Notes: generated by a model not told the origin, from the sequence alone. Numbered from the stretch's first letter, positions 18,572 through 28,105 are shown. The stretch: 64,000 nucleotides of DNA from Pedobacter sp. MC2016-05 (GCF_026239735.1 NZ_JAPIVT010000010.1:62001-126000), one strand, 5' to 3'. Numbers and translations are program-made.

Positions 18572-18990
18572 TATTTTCCCATTTATCTTCAAAGCCTACA
18601 CTTAAGCCATATTCTCTTCTGTCGGGTGCTTGTACTGATTTTGCTCCATAAGCGACGCCTGATCATAAATGTAATTGCTCTTGGAGAAAAAATAAACATA
18701 CCCGCAGGGAATGATGGATAATTTTTATTCGCATTTGCGAACATGATTGTTCCCTTATTCTATTACCGCCTCAGCATGCATCACCGTTCCATCTTCTCTT
18801 GGTACAATCAACTTGATGTCTGCATCAAATACATCCTTCAAAAAAATCAATAAATTTTTCTGTTTCCTTCACCACTGGTTAAGCCATAATTGGCACATAG
18901 TAATCCGGTACTTTTATAGATATTAAAATTTATCTTGGCGTTTAGCTCGCTTTCCGTCCGCTATACCTCTGGTGAAAAGTTGGGGGATAT
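18560..18990 (-). pseudogene. Remnants of two small genes, frameshifted
   Basis: Read on the minus strand, ~18990-18762 gives plausible protein in two frames joined by one shift near 18850: ..KSTGLLCANYGLTSGEGNRKIY, then FLKDVFDADIKLIVPRED..AEAVIE and stop. About 15 nt later an ATG (~18743) opens ..ANKNYPSFPAGMFIF, which needs two further shifts to continue as KSNYIYDQASLMEQNQY and APDRREYGLSVGFEDKWENI. This looks like a decayed two-gene operon. I do not recognise either family. The rest of the 549-bp gap shows nothing but the terminator at 19071. Confidence 0.45.
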
Positions 18991-19070
18991 CGCTGCAATC
19001 GTTAACGCAAAACCCAAAGCGTTGATCGTTCACAAGTCAATATAGAGTTATCAATTTCAATTAAACAAAA

Positions 19071-19099
19071 ACGGCCTTCTGGTTTATCCAGAAGGCCGT
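19071..19099 (-). terminator. Terminator of the xylose operon
   Basis: Perfect 12-bp arms ACGGCCTTCTGG (19071-19082) and CCAGAAGGCCGT (19088-19099), 5-nt loop, with a T-rich run following on the minus strand. It begins 22 bp past the symporter stop. Confidence 0.9.
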
Positions 19100-19120
19100 C
19101 CTAAAAATCAATATTCACGT

Positions 19121-20788
19121 CTACCAGAATATAGAATAGAGCGCTACTAATATTCCGCAAACCAGTAATGATCCAACTGCAAATCCTGGATCCACCTTAA
19201 ACATGCTGCTGTCTATCTCTAAACCATTTGATTTATCGCCTTTTTTGTTTTCAATCATACTAATGATAAACATCACTACAATACAGATCACAAACACAAA
19301 ACCCATTCTATCGAGGAAAGGAATTTCGTAAACCCCTTCTGCATTTGCTGCAGAGAAACCAAAATCATGCAAGAATGATAAATCCATCATTCCTGGTAAA
19401 AATTTTAATAACACTGATAAACCGAAACCGCCAATAGTAGCGAACAATGCTGCGTTTGAAGTCGTTTTTTTCCAGAAGAAACCAAGAATAAACATGGCGA
19501 AAATACCGGGACTTACAAAACCTGTATATTCCTGAATAAACTCAAATCCACCTTTTTTATCAATACCCAGGAAAGGAGAAATTGCTACTGCAATAGCCAT
19601 CGCAATAATCACAACCATTCTTCCTGTTCTCACCAAAGTCTTTTCAGAAGCTTCTTTTTTAATGTGTTTCTTGAAAATATCTAGAGTGTAAATGGTAGAT
19701 ATACTATTAATTTTACCAGCCAATGAAGCTACAATTGCTGCCGTTAATGCTGCAAATGATAATCCTTTTAAACCTGTAGGCAAAATATTCAGCAACGTCG
19801 GGTAAGCTCTATCCGGGCGAAGTTCGCCACCAGGCATCATCGAATTTACATCAATACCTGTTTTTTCCTGATACAACATATACACCGCTATACCTGGTAA
19901 AACAACGATTAAAGGCATCAGAAGCTTCAAAAACGCGGCAAACAGAATACCTGCTCTTGCTGTTTTTAAATCGGCACCTAAAGCACGTTGAGTGATATAC
20001 TGATTACAACCCCAATAGTTTAAGTTTACAATCCACATACCACCTAACAATACGGTCATGCCCGGTAAAGAAGCATAATTGGCACTGTCCTTTTTGAAAA
20101 TCATATGGAAGTGATCTGGTGCTTTTTCTCTCAAAAATGCTAAACCATCTAAAACGCCATCGCCACCAAAGTGATCACTAACCAGATTTAGTGCTAAATA
20201 GGTTGTAGCTAAACCACCAAAAATCAAAAATGCCACTTGAATAACATCGGTATAACCGATAACCTTCATACCACCTAAAGCGATAATAACAGCGAAGACA
20301 GCTAAACCTGTCATACAATACCAGAAACCTATACCAGATATACTACTTACGGCCAATGCGCCAAGATAAAGGATAGAAGTTAAGTTTACTACCACATATA
20401 ATAACAACCAAAACACCGCCATAATCATGGCAACGGTGCCATTGTATCGCTGACTTAAGAATTGCGGCATGGTGTAAATCTTGTTTTTAAGATATACCGG
20501 GATAAAAAATGTTGCTACAATAACCAGCGTTGCAGCAGCCATCCACTCGTAGGTAGAAATGGCCAGCCCCATTTTAAATCCATCCCCACTCATGGCCACA
20601 AATTGCTCTGCACTAATGTTAGAGGCAATTAGCGACGTTCCAATGGCCCACCATGTAAGCGATCCTTCCGCAAGGAAATAATCCTTACTGCTCATTTGAG
20701 CTTGCTTTTTACGATGGTAAATCCAGAAACCATAAATTGCTACAACCGCAAAATAGGCTAGAAAAATAATGTAATCTGTTACTTTCAT
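19121..20788 (-). CDS. Sodium:solute symporter, SGLT-like (probable xylose/sugar transporter)
   Basis: 555 aa with about 14 membrane helices. It is a member of the solute:sodium symporter family: the N-terminal DYFLAEGSLTWWAIGTSLIASNISAEQF and the central IVNLNYWGCNQYITQRALGA resemble the SGLT/vSGLT sugar branch. It follows xylB and xylA on the same strand with a 114-bp gap and a strong terminator after it, so xylose uptake with Na+ is the best reading. Substrate is inferred from context. It is located in the inner membrane. Confidence 0.88.
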   Translation of the reverse strand: MKVTDYIIFLAYFAVVAIYGFWIYHRKKQAQMSSKDYFLAEGSLTWWAIGTSLIASNISAEQFVAMSGDGFKMGLAISTYEWMAAATLVIVATFFIPVYLKNKIYTMPQFLSQRYNGTVAMIMAVFWLLLYVVVNLTSILYLGALAVSSISGIGFWYCMTGLAVFAVIIALGGMKVIGYTDVIQVAFLIFGGLATTYLALNLVSDHFGGDGVLDGLAFLREKAPDHFHMIFKKDSANYASLPGMTVLLGGMWIVNLNYWGCNQYITQRALGADLKTARAGILFAAFLKLLMPLIVVLPGIAVYMLYQEKTGIDVNSMMPGGELRPDRAYPTLLNILPTGLKGLSFAALTAAIVASLAGKINSISTIYTLDIFKKHIKKEASEKTLVRTGRMVVIIAMAIAVAISPFLGIDKKGGFEFIQEYTGFVSPGIFAMFILGFFWKKTTSNAALFATIGGFGLSVLLKFLPGMMDLSFLHDFGFSAANAEGVYEIPFLDRMGFVFVICIVVMFIISMIENKKGDKSNGLEIDSSMFKVDPGFAVGSLLVCGILVALYSIFW

Positions 20789-20902
20789 TTAAGATAAGTT
20801 ATTTGGTTTAGAAGGCTAAATGTAATAAAATCATAAATTAAATTTCAATTTATTTGATTTAAAAATGTTATTAAGACATTTATTATTTCTATTCGCAAGA
20901 TT

Positions 20903-22234
20903 TTATATATATCTGTTGATCAAATTTTCAAGATATTCTTGTTTGCCACTGCGTACTTCAGGCTCTCCATTTTCGGCAGCATAGTTTCTTAAATCTTCTA
21001 AACTTAACTTCCCTTGTTCAAATTCTGCACCTTTTCCACTATCGAATGAAGCATAACGATCTGTTCTTACTTTTTTATAATCTGATTTTTGAAGAATGGC
21101 ATCAGCGGTAATTAAGGCTCTGGCAAAAATATCCATTCCCCCAACATGTGCATAAAATAAATCTTTTGCATCAGTAGAATTACGACGGATTTTAGCATCG
21201 AAGTTAACACCTCCGCCCTGTAAACCGCCACCTTCTAAAATAACCAGCATCGATTCGGTTAACTCATTAATGTCGTTAGGGAATTGATCCGTATCCCATC
21301 CATTTTGGTAATCGCCACGGTTGGCATCGATAGAACCCAATAAGCCATTATCTATTGCAACCTGTAACTCATGCTGAAAAGTATGCCCAGCCAAAGTAGC
21401 ATGGTTGACCTCCAGGTTTAATTTAAAATCTTTTAACAAATCATATTCCTGCAAAAAGCCTTTAACGGTTGCAGCGTCATAATCATATTGGTGTTTAGAC
21501 GGCTCGCATGGCTTAGGCTCGATGAAGAAAGTTCCTTTAAAACCTTGTTTGCGAGCATAATCTTTTGCGGTGTGTAAAAACTTAGCCAAATGTTCCTGCT
21601 CACGTTTCATATTAGTGTTCAGCAAGCTCATGTAGCCTTCTCTACCACCCCAAAAAACATAGTTTTCACCGCCCAAGGCAATTGTAGCATCTAAAGCTGC
21701 TTTAACTTGTGCAGCGCCGTGAGCCAAGACATGAAAATCTGGATTGGTTGAAGCGCCATTCATGTACCGTTTGTGGCTGAACAAATTTGCTGTTCCCCAC
21801 AGTAATTTTACGCCGCTATCTGCTTGTTTTTGTTTTGCATATTCAACCAAAGCCTGTAGCCTACGCTCATTTTCCGCAACATTGTCACCATAATCAACCA
21901 CATCCACATCGTGGAAACAATAGTAAGGCAATTGCATTTTAGTAATAAACTCAAACGCTGCATCCATTTTGTCTTTAGCTCTTTCTACAGGATCACTTTT
22001 TTCATCCCAAGGGAATACATGTGTTGCGCCACCAAATGGGTCAGCTCCATTTCCATTGAACGAATGCCAGTAGGCGCATGCAAATTTGAAGTGCTCGTTC
22101 ATGGTTTTGCCAGCTACAATTTTATTTGCGTCATACCATCTAAAGGCTAATGGATTATCACTTTCTAATCCTTCGAACTGAATTTGATCGATGCCTTTGA
22201 AAAATTCTTTTGATCCTGTTACTACTTTTGTCAT
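20903..22234 (-). CDS. xylA: Xylose isomerase
   Basis: 443 aa, close to E. coli XylA (440). The catalytic His lies in [11 protein letters not shown]. Metal ligands occur in [18 protein letters not shown] and [15 protein letters not shown], and [20 protein letters not shown] is the fourth hallmark; WGGREGY is also present. It interconverts D-xylose and D-xylulose in the cytosol using two divalent metals. It lies 20 bp after xylB and before the symporter: a three-gene xylose operon. Expression should follow the xylB promoter and operator. Confidence 0.97.
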   Translation of the reverse strand: MTKVVTGSKEFFKGIDQIQFEGLESDNPLAFRWYDANKIVAGKTMNEHFKFACAYWHSFNGNGADPFGGATHVFPWDEKSDPVERAKDKMDAAFEFITKMQLPYYCFHDVDVVDYGDNVAENERRLQALVEYAKQKQADSGVKLLWGTANLFSHKRYMNGASTNPDFHVLAHGAAQVKAALDATIALGGENYVFWGGREGYMSLLNTNMKREQEHLAKFLHTAKDYARKQGFKGTFFIEPKPCEPSKHQYDYDAATVKGFLQEYDLLKDFKLNLEVNHATLAGHTFQHELQVAIDNGLLGSIDANRGDYQNGWDTDQFPNDINELTESMLVILEGGGLQGGGVNFDAKIRRNSTDAKDLFYAHVGGMDIFARALITADAILQKSDYKKVRTDRYASFDSGKGAEFEQGKLSLEDLRNYAAENGEPEVRSGKQEYLENLINRYI

Positions 22235-22254
22235 TGTGATCTTTTTATGTGATT

Positions 22255-23733
22255 CTACTTTAATGCTTTAATTAATATTTCTTTCCATTCCTGATAAATG
22301 GGCTCGTATTCTTCCGAATTTTTTGGGGTCAAGGTTTCAATCACTTCGTGGTGGGTGAAGGCTTCTTCTGCAGTTTTGAAAATCCCCGCACCGATGCCGG
22401 CTCCCAATGCCGCCCCAACACTACCATCGTTTTCGTAAAGTTCCACGGCTACTCCGGTAACATCAACAAAGGTTTGTGCAAAAACATCGCTTAAAAAAAG
22501 ATTTGCCCGCCCTGCTCTGATTACTTTTGGTGTCATTCCGTTCTCTCGCATGATATCCAGACCATACCTGAAAGAAAAAGCGATACCTTCTTGAACTGCC
22601 CTAAAAATATCGGATAGATTGTGAGTATTTAAATCGATACCTAAGAGTTGGGCACCAGTATATTTGTTGTTTAACATACGTTCAGCGCCGTTTCCGAAGG
22701 GTAAAACTTTTAAACCCCTACTCCCGATTGGTGCCTGATTGGCCAGACTGTTTAATTCCTGATAAGTTGATTGTGGCGCAAAAGTATGTTTCGCCCAGCG
22801 GTACATGCTGCCTGTTCCATTAATACAAAGCAAAACGCCTGTATTTTTTTCTAACGAAGAATAGGTTACGTGGGCAAACGTATTTACACGGGATTGTTTG
22901 TCATAGGTTAAGCTATCGCTCACGCCATAAATTACACCTGATGTTCCGGCTGTTGCCGCTACTTCTCCAGGTTTTAGCACATTAAGTGATAGCGCATTGT
23001 TTGGCTGATCTCCAGCTTTATAAGCTACAGGAATTCCGGGTGTTAGTTCTAGTAACCTTGCAATGCCTTCCTTTAAAAAGCCGTGAGAAGCAAAAAGTTG
23101 ATTTACCTTTGGAATGATGCTGTCCTCTAATCCATAACAATCGATCACATCTTTTGAAATCTCATGTTTCTGAAAATCCCAAAAAATCCCTTCTGATAAA
23201 GCTGATATGCTAGTGGTTATATCTCCAGTTAGTTTCATCGCAATGAAATCTCCTGGCAACATTATTTTATCAATTTTTTGATAAATACCAGGTTCGTTTT
23301 CTTTTACCCAAGCTAGTTTGGACGCGGTGAAATTTCCGGGAGAATTTAGCAAACTACTCAAAGCCTTTTCATGCCCTATTTTGTCAAAAGCCTTTTCGCC
23401 AATTTCAACCGCTCTGCTATCACACCAGATGATACTATCACGCAAAACATTTTGATCTTGATCTACCACAACTAAACCATGCATTTGGTAGGCGATGCCA
23501 ATGGCTGCAATGTTCTTAGGATCAAACAACTTGGTTGCGTTTAGTTTTAAAATCGCTTGCTGCGTATTGTGCCACCAATCTAATGGAGATTGTTCAGCCC
23601 ACCCGTGTTTAACGGATTTTATTTCCGTTTCTTGTTCAGGGTACTGTGCTGTTGCTACACATTTTTGACTCGCCACATCTACAACTGCAACTTTTATAGA
23701 CGAAGTGCCTAAATCAATACCTAATAAATACAT
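22255..23733 (-). CDS. xylB: Xylulokinase
   Basis: 492 aa FGGY-family sugar kinase. [16 protein letters not shown] opens the ATPase fold, [10 protein letters not shown] and WCDSRA are in the sugar domain, and [12 protein letters not shown] is the FGGY-type phosphate loop. The second signature is near [17 protein letters not shown]. It phosphorylates D-xylulose to xylulose 5-phosphate. First gene of the xylose operon; the ATG at 23733 is preceded by a LacI-type operator and a Bacteroidota promoter. Confidence 0.95.
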   Translation of the reverse strand: MYLLGIDLGTSSIKVAVVDVASQKCVATAQYPEQETEIKSVKHGWAEQSPLDWWHNTQQAILKLNATKLFDPKNIAAIGIAYQMHGLVVVDQDQNVLRDSIIWCDSRAVEIGEKAFDKIGHEKALSSLLNSPGNFTASKLAWVKENEPGIYQKIDKIMLPGDFIAMKLTGDITTSISALSEGIFWDFQKHEISKDVIDCYGLEDSIIPKVNQLFASHGFLKEGIARLLELTPGIPVAYKAGDQPNNALSLNVLKPGEVAATAGTSGVIYGVSDSLTYDKQSRVNTFAHVTYSSLEKNTGVLLCINGTGSMYRWAKHTFAPQSTYQELNSLANQAPIGSRGLKVLPFGNGAERMLNNKYTGAQLLGIDLNTHNLSDIFRAVQEGIAFSFRYGLDIMRENGMTPKVIRAGRANLFLSDVFAQTFVDVTGVAVELYENDGSVGAALGAGIGAGIFKTAEEAFTHHEVIETLTPKNSEEYEPIYQEWKEILIKALK

Positions 23734-23760
23734 TTGTTCTGATTAAATTAATATCTGGTT

Positions 23761-23776
23761 ATGCAAACGGTTGCAT
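23761..23776 (-). promoter_or_regulatory. LacI/CcpA-type operator of the xylose operon
   Basis: ATGCAAACGGTTGCAT has perfect ATGCAA/TTGCAT half sites around a central CG, the form of LacI-family operators (it also fits the TGnAAnCGnnnnCA cre pattern). It lies just downstream of the -7 box and ~28 bp before the xylB ATG, ideal for repression. Confidence 0.75.
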
Positions 23777-23806
23777 AAAGATAGTTCTTAAATTATAATT
23801 CGCAAA
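23776..23806 (-). promoter_or_regulatory. Promoter of xylB-xylA-symporter
   Basis: On the minus strand TTTG (23806-23803), a 19-bp spacer, then TATCTTTA (23783-23776), one base off the TAnnTTTG consensus. Its end touches the operator. Confidence 0.7.
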
Positions 23807-23969
23807 TTATTTCCAAAAATCTGCACAAAACAATTTTCAAAGTACCCAGAAAAGGTTCCCCATATTTAATAACAGTTGTTACAACCTTTGAATTTGGCTC
23901 TATCTTTTTATCCGAACTAATATTTTGTAGTATTTATTAAATTAGCAGATTAAAACAAGAACGAAACAT

Positions 23970-24305
23970 ATGCAACAAATCACTTGGGAGGATTTTGAAA
24001 AGGTCGATTTGAGAGTTGGAACGGTACTGGAAGCTCTTGAGTTTCCAGAAGCACGCAGGCCAGCCTATAAATTGAGAGTAGATTTTGGAGAAATCGGCAT
24101 AAAAACCAGTAGCGCACAAATTACTAAACATTATACCTTAGCTGAATTACCAGGGAGGCAAATTGTAGGAATTATAAATTTTCCAAAGAAACAGATTGGC
24201 AAGTTTATGTCTGAATTTTTAGTAACTGGTTTCGCTGATGAAAATGGTGACATTGTTTTAACATCTGTTGATAGAAAGGTCCCGAATGGCAGTAAACTGA
24301 TTTAA
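23970..24305 (+). CDS. csaA: CsaA-type tRNA-binding protein
   Basis: 111 aa, the usual length of CsaA. The whole protein is one OB-fold tRNA-binding domain, with FEKVDLRVGTVLEA, RRPAYKLRVDFGE, SSAQITKHYT, LPGRQIVGIINFPKKQIG and VPNGSKLI, all hallmarks shared with the MetRS C-terminal domain. CsaA has been described as a chaperone-like secretion helper and tRNA binder. It stands alone and diverges from xylB across 236 bp. Confidence 0.92.
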   Translation: MQQITWEDFEKVDLRVGTVLEALEFPEARRPAYKLRVDFGEIGIKTSSAQITKHYTLAELPGRQIVGIINFPKKQIGKFMSEFLVTGFADENGDIVLTSVDRKVPNGSKLI

Positions 24306-24454
24306 TCGTGTGATTAGTTACCTGCAGATTTAAGATCATAAACAACGCTGATTGTCGCAGATAGTTGATGCATATTGCGATTCACCTAGATTTTCGATTT
24401 TTTTCTGCCAGATCTGCGGGGGAAGTTGGCCTTATATCAACATAAAGAATAAAC

Positions 24455-24462
24455 TATATTTG
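24455..24462 (+). promoter_or_regulatory. -7 promoter box for tadA
   Basis: TATATTTG (TAnnTTTG) ends 4 nt before the tadA ATG at 24467, pointing to a leaderless or near-leaderless mRNA. No -33 TTTG at proper spacing. Confidence 0.55.
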
Positions 24463-24466
24463 CCGT

Positions 24467-24934
24467 ATGAGTTTTTATAATTTCGAAGAAACCAATCCAG
24501 AAGCAGAAGATATTCACTATATGAAACTGGCTTTGGAGGAAGCTAAAAAGGCGTTGGCCGAAGATGAAATTCCGATTGGAGCAATTGTAGTGAGCAAAAA
24601 CCGAATCGTTGGGCGAGGTTATAATTTAACCGAAAAGTTTAATGATGTAACTGCGCATGCAGAAATGCAAGCTTTTACATCAGCGGCTCAAACCCTGGGT
24701 GGGAAATACCTTAGGGATTGTACTTTATACGTTACCATCGAGCCTTGCGTAATGTGCGCTGGCGCAAGCTATTGGACCCAAATCAGCAGAATCGTATACG
24801 GAGCTAGGGAAGAAAAGCGTGGTTTCATTTCAAAGAATGCAAATTTACTGCATCCTAAAACTGAACTTAAAGGTGGCGTTCTGGCAGATGAGGCAGCAAT
24901 TTTAATGAGGGATTTCTTTGTTAAAAAACGATAG
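24467..24934 (+). CDS. tadA: tRNA-specific adenosine deaminase (TadA-like nucleoside deaminase)
   Basis: 155 aa. The zinc-deaminase signature is complete: His64-Ala-Glu66 in TAHAEMQAF, and PCVMC with Cys94 and Cys97. TadA converts A34 of arginine tRNA(ACG) to inosine. DEIPIGAIVV and the length match TadA, though the family also includes guanine and other deaminases. It is preceded by a promoter box at very short distance and is monocistronic. Confidence 0.88.
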   Translation: MSFYNFEETNPEAEDIHYMKLALEEAKKALAEDEIPIGAIVVSKNRIVGRGYNLTEKFNDVTAHAEMQAFTSAAQTLGGKYLRDCTLYVTIEPCVMCAGASYWTQISRIVYGAREEKRGFISKNANLLHPKTELKGGVLADEAAILMRDFFVKKR

Positions 24935-25071
24935 CTAAAGATTTAGGGTCTAGTAAATTTGATATTCCGGTAACTTTTGCAAAGCTTAAATCCCTCCAAT
25001 TTCTTTCATCATAAATTGAAAGGAAAACGATTTGATGATATTTACATGAACAAATCTTAACCTACTAATGT

Positions 25072-25079
25072 TATATTTG
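25072..25079 (+). promoter_or_regulatory. -7 promoter box for superoxide dismutase
   Basis: TATATTTG matches TAnnTTTG, 37 nt before the ATG at 25117. No -33 TTTG at the usual spacing. Confidence 0.55.
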
Positions 25080-25116
25080 CTACAGAAACATTTTAAAATC
25101 TTAAAACATAAATACT

Positions 25117-25725
25117 ATGGCTTTTGAATTACCTGCGTTACCGTACGCAACCGACGCATTAGAACCGCATATTGATAAAACTACCATGGAAATTCACCAT
25201 GATAAACATCATCAAGCTTATGTTACCAACTTAAATAAAGCTGTTGAAGGTAAGCCTGAGGCTAGTTTAAGTATTGAAGAAATTGTTGAAAACATTTCAA
25301 AATATCCTGCAGCAGTTAGAAACAATGGCGGGGGTCATTATAATCACTCTTTGTTTTGGAAAGTTTTAGGCCCGAATAAAGGTGGAGAGCCAACTGGCGA
25401 TTTAGCTAAAGCAATCAACGATACATTTGGTTCGTTTGCTGAACTGAAAACTAAATTGCAAGACGCTGGTGCAACTCGTTTCGGTTCTGGTTGGGCTTGG
25501 TTATCAGTTGGTGCTGATAAAAAACTTCAAGTTTCCTCTACACCAAATCAAGATAACCCTTTAATGGATGTTGCTGAAGTAAAAGGTACGCCAATTTTCG
25601 GTATCGATGTTTGGGAGCACGCTTACTATTTAAAATATCAAAACAAACGCCCAGATTATTTAGCGGCTATTTGGAATGCTGTTAATTGGGATGCTGTTGC
25701 TGAACTTTATAAAAAAGCTTTATAA
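25117..25725 (+). CDS. Superoxide dismutase, Fe/Mn family
   Basis: 202 aa, full length. Metal ligands are visible as His27 in [13 protein letters not shown], a second His in [10 protein letters not shown], and Asp/His in [19 protein letters not shown] and the final [14 protein letters not shown] are family signatures. It converts superoxide to oxygen and peroxide in the cytosol. Iron or manganese use cannot be settled by eye. It has its own promoter box and a terminator 24 bp after the stop. Confidence 0.95.
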   Translation: MAFELPALPYATDALEPHIDKTTMEIHHDKHHQAYVTNLNKAVEGKPEASLSIEEIVENISKYPAAVRNNGGGHYNHSLFWKVLGPNKGGEPTGDLAKAINDTFGSFAELKTKLQDAGATRFGSGWAWLSVGADKKLQVSSTPNQDNPLMDVAEVKGTPIFGIDVWEHAYYLKYQNKRPDYLAAIWNAVNWDAVAELYKKAL

Positions 25726-25748
25726 GTTTCCATTTATAATAAATTTTG

Positions 25749-25774
25749 AAAGTCTCGATGCAAATCGGGACTTT
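25749..25774 (+). terminator. Terminator after superoxide dismutase
   Basis: Arms AAAGTC(t)CGAT and ATCG(g)GACTTT around GCAA, followed by CTTGTTTT. Confidence 0.85.
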
Positions 25775-25794
25775 CTTGTTTTAAGATAAATAAG

Positions 25795-25802
25795 TAACTT
25801 TG
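25795..25802 (+). promoter_or_regulatory. -7 promoter box for the 25822 gene
   Basis: TAACTTTG (TAnnTTTG) lies 19 nt before the ATG; a TTG stands 16 bp upstream. Confidence 0.55.
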
Positions 25803-25821
25803 CCACTGTAAAATATTCAAA

Positions 25822-26280
25822 ATGAAGAAGATTATATTTTTATTTCTTTTAGTGATTGGGATGGCAGGTTTAGCAAATGCACAGCAGAATAAGATGCCAA
25901 CACCAGATGAAATTGCGAAGAAAAATGTGGAGGATTTGGATAAAAGATTGAAGCTGAATGATACTCAGAAGAGTGTGATTTATCGCTTCACCTATAATCA
26001 GGCTAAAGAACAGGCAGATTTAATAAAAAGACAACAAGCTGGCAACTCCAGAGATGAGGATGTAGATAAATTCTATAAACTACAAAACGAAACCTCGAAA
26101 AATATCCGTAACGTGTTAAAAGGCGAACAACAAACCGAATACGATAAAGTTATCGAAGAGCGCCTGAGCGGCAAAGCGAATAAAGATAAAAAGAAGAAAA
26201 AGAAAAAGGGCGAAGAAGAGGTTGAAAGCGATATCAAAGGATTGCTGTCTGCACCACCGCTTGATCCACAGAAGCAATAA
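25822..26280 (+). CDS. Exported charged helical protein, Spy/CpxP-like
   Basis: 152 aa. Signal peptide 1-20 (..LANAQ). The mature chain is highly charged and helical with LNDTQKSVIYRFTYNQAKEQ, a form of the LTxxQ-type motif found in Spy/CpxP periplasmic chaperones, and a second helix pair around NETSKNIRNVLKGEQQTEYDK. A lysine-rich tract (~residues 119-130) precedes a C-terminal PPLDPQKQ. Role unknown; a periplasmic stress or chaperone function is inference. A small membrane-protein gene follows after 8 bp. Confidence 0.7.
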   Translation: MKKIIFLFLLVIGMAGLANAQQNKMPTPDEIAKKNVEDLDKRLKLNDTQKSVIYRFTYNQAKEQADLIKRQQAGNSRDEDVDKFYKLQNETSKNIRNVLKGEQQTEYDKVIEERLSGKANKDKKKKKKKGEEEVESDIKGLLSAPPLDPQKQ

Positions 26281-26288
26281 AGAAAGCC

Positions 26289-26507
26289 ATGCCTGAAGTT
26301 ATAGTAGGCACAATTGTACTTGGTTTATTGTTGTCGCCACAACTGCTAGCCGGTTTTTTAGCCAAACGAACTGGGAGAAATTTCTGGTTTTGGTTTTCAA
26401 TATCTTTCCTCATTCCAATCATTTCCTTAATTATTCTTGTTTTTTTGGAGGATAAGAATCCGAAGAGCGCTGGCTATAAGCTGGCAGATCATGTTGGGAA
26501 AGATTAA
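26289..26507 (+). CDS. Small two-helix membrane protein
   Basis: 72 aa with two hydrophobic helices (~5-22 VGTIVLGLLLSPQLLAGF and ~30-52 FWFSISFLIPIISLIILVF) joined by AKRTGRNFW. Arrangement and length resemble small PLDc_N-type or phage-shock-like membrane proteins. I do not recognise a family. It follows the exported helical protein after 8 bp and is likely its operon partner. Confidence 0.6.
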   Translation: MPEVIVGTIVLGLLLSPQLLAGFLAKRTGRNFWFWFSISFLIPIISLIILVFLEDKNPKSAGYKLADHVGKD

Positions 26508-26522
26508 AAGGAGTTCAAGGTT

Positions 26523-26768
26523 TTAGTGTTCGTTGAATTGATACTTTCGTTCGTTCGGTAATATTGGATCAAGTTGTGCTAAATTTCCTTCTACAAAATA
26601 TTTCACAATTTGCCGTAGATCCTGAACTAGCACTACATCTGCATGTCGAGCTTCCCAAACTTTCTTCTCTGTTTTGCCGGTGATTAATTTAGTAAACCAA
26701 CCTTTTTTCTCAAAACGATACCAAGAAAAGTTTACAAGCAGGTTTAAATTTTCCTCATGCAGTGTCAT
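26523..26768 (-). CDS. Small hypothetical protein
   Basis: 81 aa, no signal or membrane segment. Charged and aromatic-rich (SWYRFEKKGWFTKLITGKTEKKVW). Codon use looks native and no other gene competes for the strand. Family unknown; convergent with the small membrane-protein gene. Confidence 0.5.
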   Translation of the reverse strand: MTLHEENLNLLVNFSWYRFEKKGWFTKLITGKTEKKVWEARHADVVLVQDLRQIVKYFVEGNLAQLDPILPNERKYQFNEH

Positions 26769-27122
26769 TCATCTATATACTTGGACTAAATATTAAGGTT
26801 TCGCCCATTAACCTCATCGGATATATCCAAATATCAATAATCTAATAATAGATATGCTCATTGCTGCGGTAAGAGTGATAATAATTCTTTTCCTGTTGCC
26901 AATAGAGGTTTTTGCAAATTAAAGAAGAATTTCATTTTTGTTTTCTTTGTATGTTAAGGAGTGAATAGAGCGACATCTTTTTGTTGGTTTTTGACAATTC
27001 CTATCTCTGATCGGCAAGGCGTTTGTAAGAGTTAGTACTTTTACCAATAAAAGATTTAGCGCAATGCCCGGCCGAATCCAGCTGATTAATATTGGTTCTG
27101 CTTTCAAATTCATCTTCTAATA

Positions 27123-27155
27123 AGATTGCTACATCGCTACGCGCTTCGCAATGAC
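27123..27155 (-). repeat. REP-like element, fragment
   Basis: On the minus strand it begins CGTCATTGCGAAGCGCGTAG and ends in CAATCT. It shares the CGTCATTGCGA start and an AGCGAT core with the element at 7479. Confidence 0.55.
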
Positions 27156-27186
27156 GATAAGTCATTAAACTTTTTATCATCAACTA

Positions 27187-27217
27187 TTTGATAATAAAAG
27201 TTTTCTATCTATCTTTG
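27187..27217 (+). promoter_or_regulatory. Promoter of the rplM-rpsI-rpsB(-tsf) operon
   Basis: TTTG (27187-27190), 19-bp spacer, TATCTTTG (27210-27217): a full match to the Bacteroidota TTTG/TAnnTTTG promoter. About 50 nt of leader precede the rplM GTG. Confidence 0.85.
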
Positions 27218-27271
27218 CAGTCCCAAATTTAATGGGAATAATAAATTGTTTAATAAATTAAATACAAGCAA

Positions 27272-27715
27272 GTGAATACGTTAAGTTACAAAACTGTCTC
27301 TGCCAATGCGAAAACTGTTAACAAACAGTGGATTGTTGTTGATGCACAAGGCGAGATTTTGGGGCGCTTGTCATCGAAGATCGCTATGATCATCCGTGGT
27401 AAAAACAAGCCTGAGTACACCCCACACGTAGACTGCGGAGATAATGTTATTGTTATCAATGCAGACAAGGTTAAATTGACAGGAAACAAATTCAGCGAAA
27501 AGCAATATGTTTCTTATACTGGTTATCCAGGTGGTCAGCGTTTTATTTCTCCTAAGGAGTTAATGGCGAAACACCCTCAACGTGTAATCGAGAAAGCGGT
27601 ACGTGGTATGTTACCGAAAACTAAATTGGGTAAAAAACTTTACACCAATCTTTTTGTGTATGCTGGTGAAACTCACCCTCATGCAGCTCAATCTCCAAAA
27701 ACCATTAAACTTTAA
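27272..27715 (+). CDS. rplM: Ribosomal protein uL13
   Basis: 147 aa with GTG start at 27272. KTVNKQWIVVDAQGEILGRLSSKIA and GKNKPEYTPHVDCGDNVIVINADK are the L13 signature, and VRGMLPKTKLGK is the conserved late motif. It belongs to the large ribosomal subunit and is an early assembly protein. It is first in the operon, 3 bp before rpsI, with a consensus promoter upstream. Confidence 0.97.
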   Translation: MNTLSYKTVSANAKTVNKQWIVVDAQGEILGRLSSKIAMIIRGKNKPEYTPHVDCGDNVIVINADKVKLTGNKFSEKQYVSYTGYPGGQRFISPKELMAKHPQRVIEKAVRGMLPKTKLGKKLYTNLFVYAGETHPHAAQSPKTIKL

Positions 27716-27718
27716 GAA

Positions 27719-28105
27719 ATGTCAGTTACTAACACTTCAGGAAGAAGAAAAACAGCTGTTGCACGTATCTACTTAAAAGATGGTGCTGGAGCAATTACCG
27801 TTAACGGTAAAGATCACAAAGTTTATTTCCCAACTTTACCTTTGCAATATATCGTAAACCAAAGTTTAGAAGTTTCTGAACTTACAGGTCGTTATGATAT
27901 CACTGTAAACGTACAAGGCGGTGGAGTAAAAGGACAAGCAGAAGCTGTTCGTTTAGCTATTGCTAAAGCGATTGTTGAACTAGATGCGGAGAAAAAACCT
28001 GCATTACGTGCTAAAGGCCTAATGACGCGTGATATGCGTATGGTTGAGCGTAAAAAACCAGGACGTGCTAAAGCTCGTAAGAAATTCCAATTCAGTAAAC
28101 GTTAA
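27719..28105 (+). CDS. rpsI: Ribosomal protein uS9
   Basis: 128 aa. Starts TSGRRKTAVARIYLK and ends in the basic tail KKPGRAKARKKFQFSKR, whose last Lys-Arg reaches the P-site tRNA. GGGVKGQAEAVRLAIAKAI is conserved. Small-subunit head protein. It is 3 bp after rplM and 18 bp before rpsB, the usual L13-S9-S2 order in Bacteroidota. Confidence 0.97.
   Translation: MSVTNTSGRRKTAVARIYLKDGAGAITVNGKDHKVYFPTLPLQYIVNQSLEVSELTGRYDITVNVQGGGVKGQAEAVRLAIAKAIVELDAEKKPALRAKGLMTRDMRMVERKKPGRAKARKKFQFSKR

Larger units (their letters stand above)
26769..27271. other. Gene-poor gap upstream of rplM
   Basis: No convincing gene in about 500 bp. It holds a REP-like fragment at 27123-27155 and the rplM promoter at 27187-27217. 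Minus-strand frames here carry HCEARSD, the signature of REP-derived spurious peptides. Confidence 0.5.

Noticed and set aside
26919..27183. Minus-strand short frames as a small gene
   Set aside because: They run through a REP-like repeat and contain its typical HCEARSD peptide.
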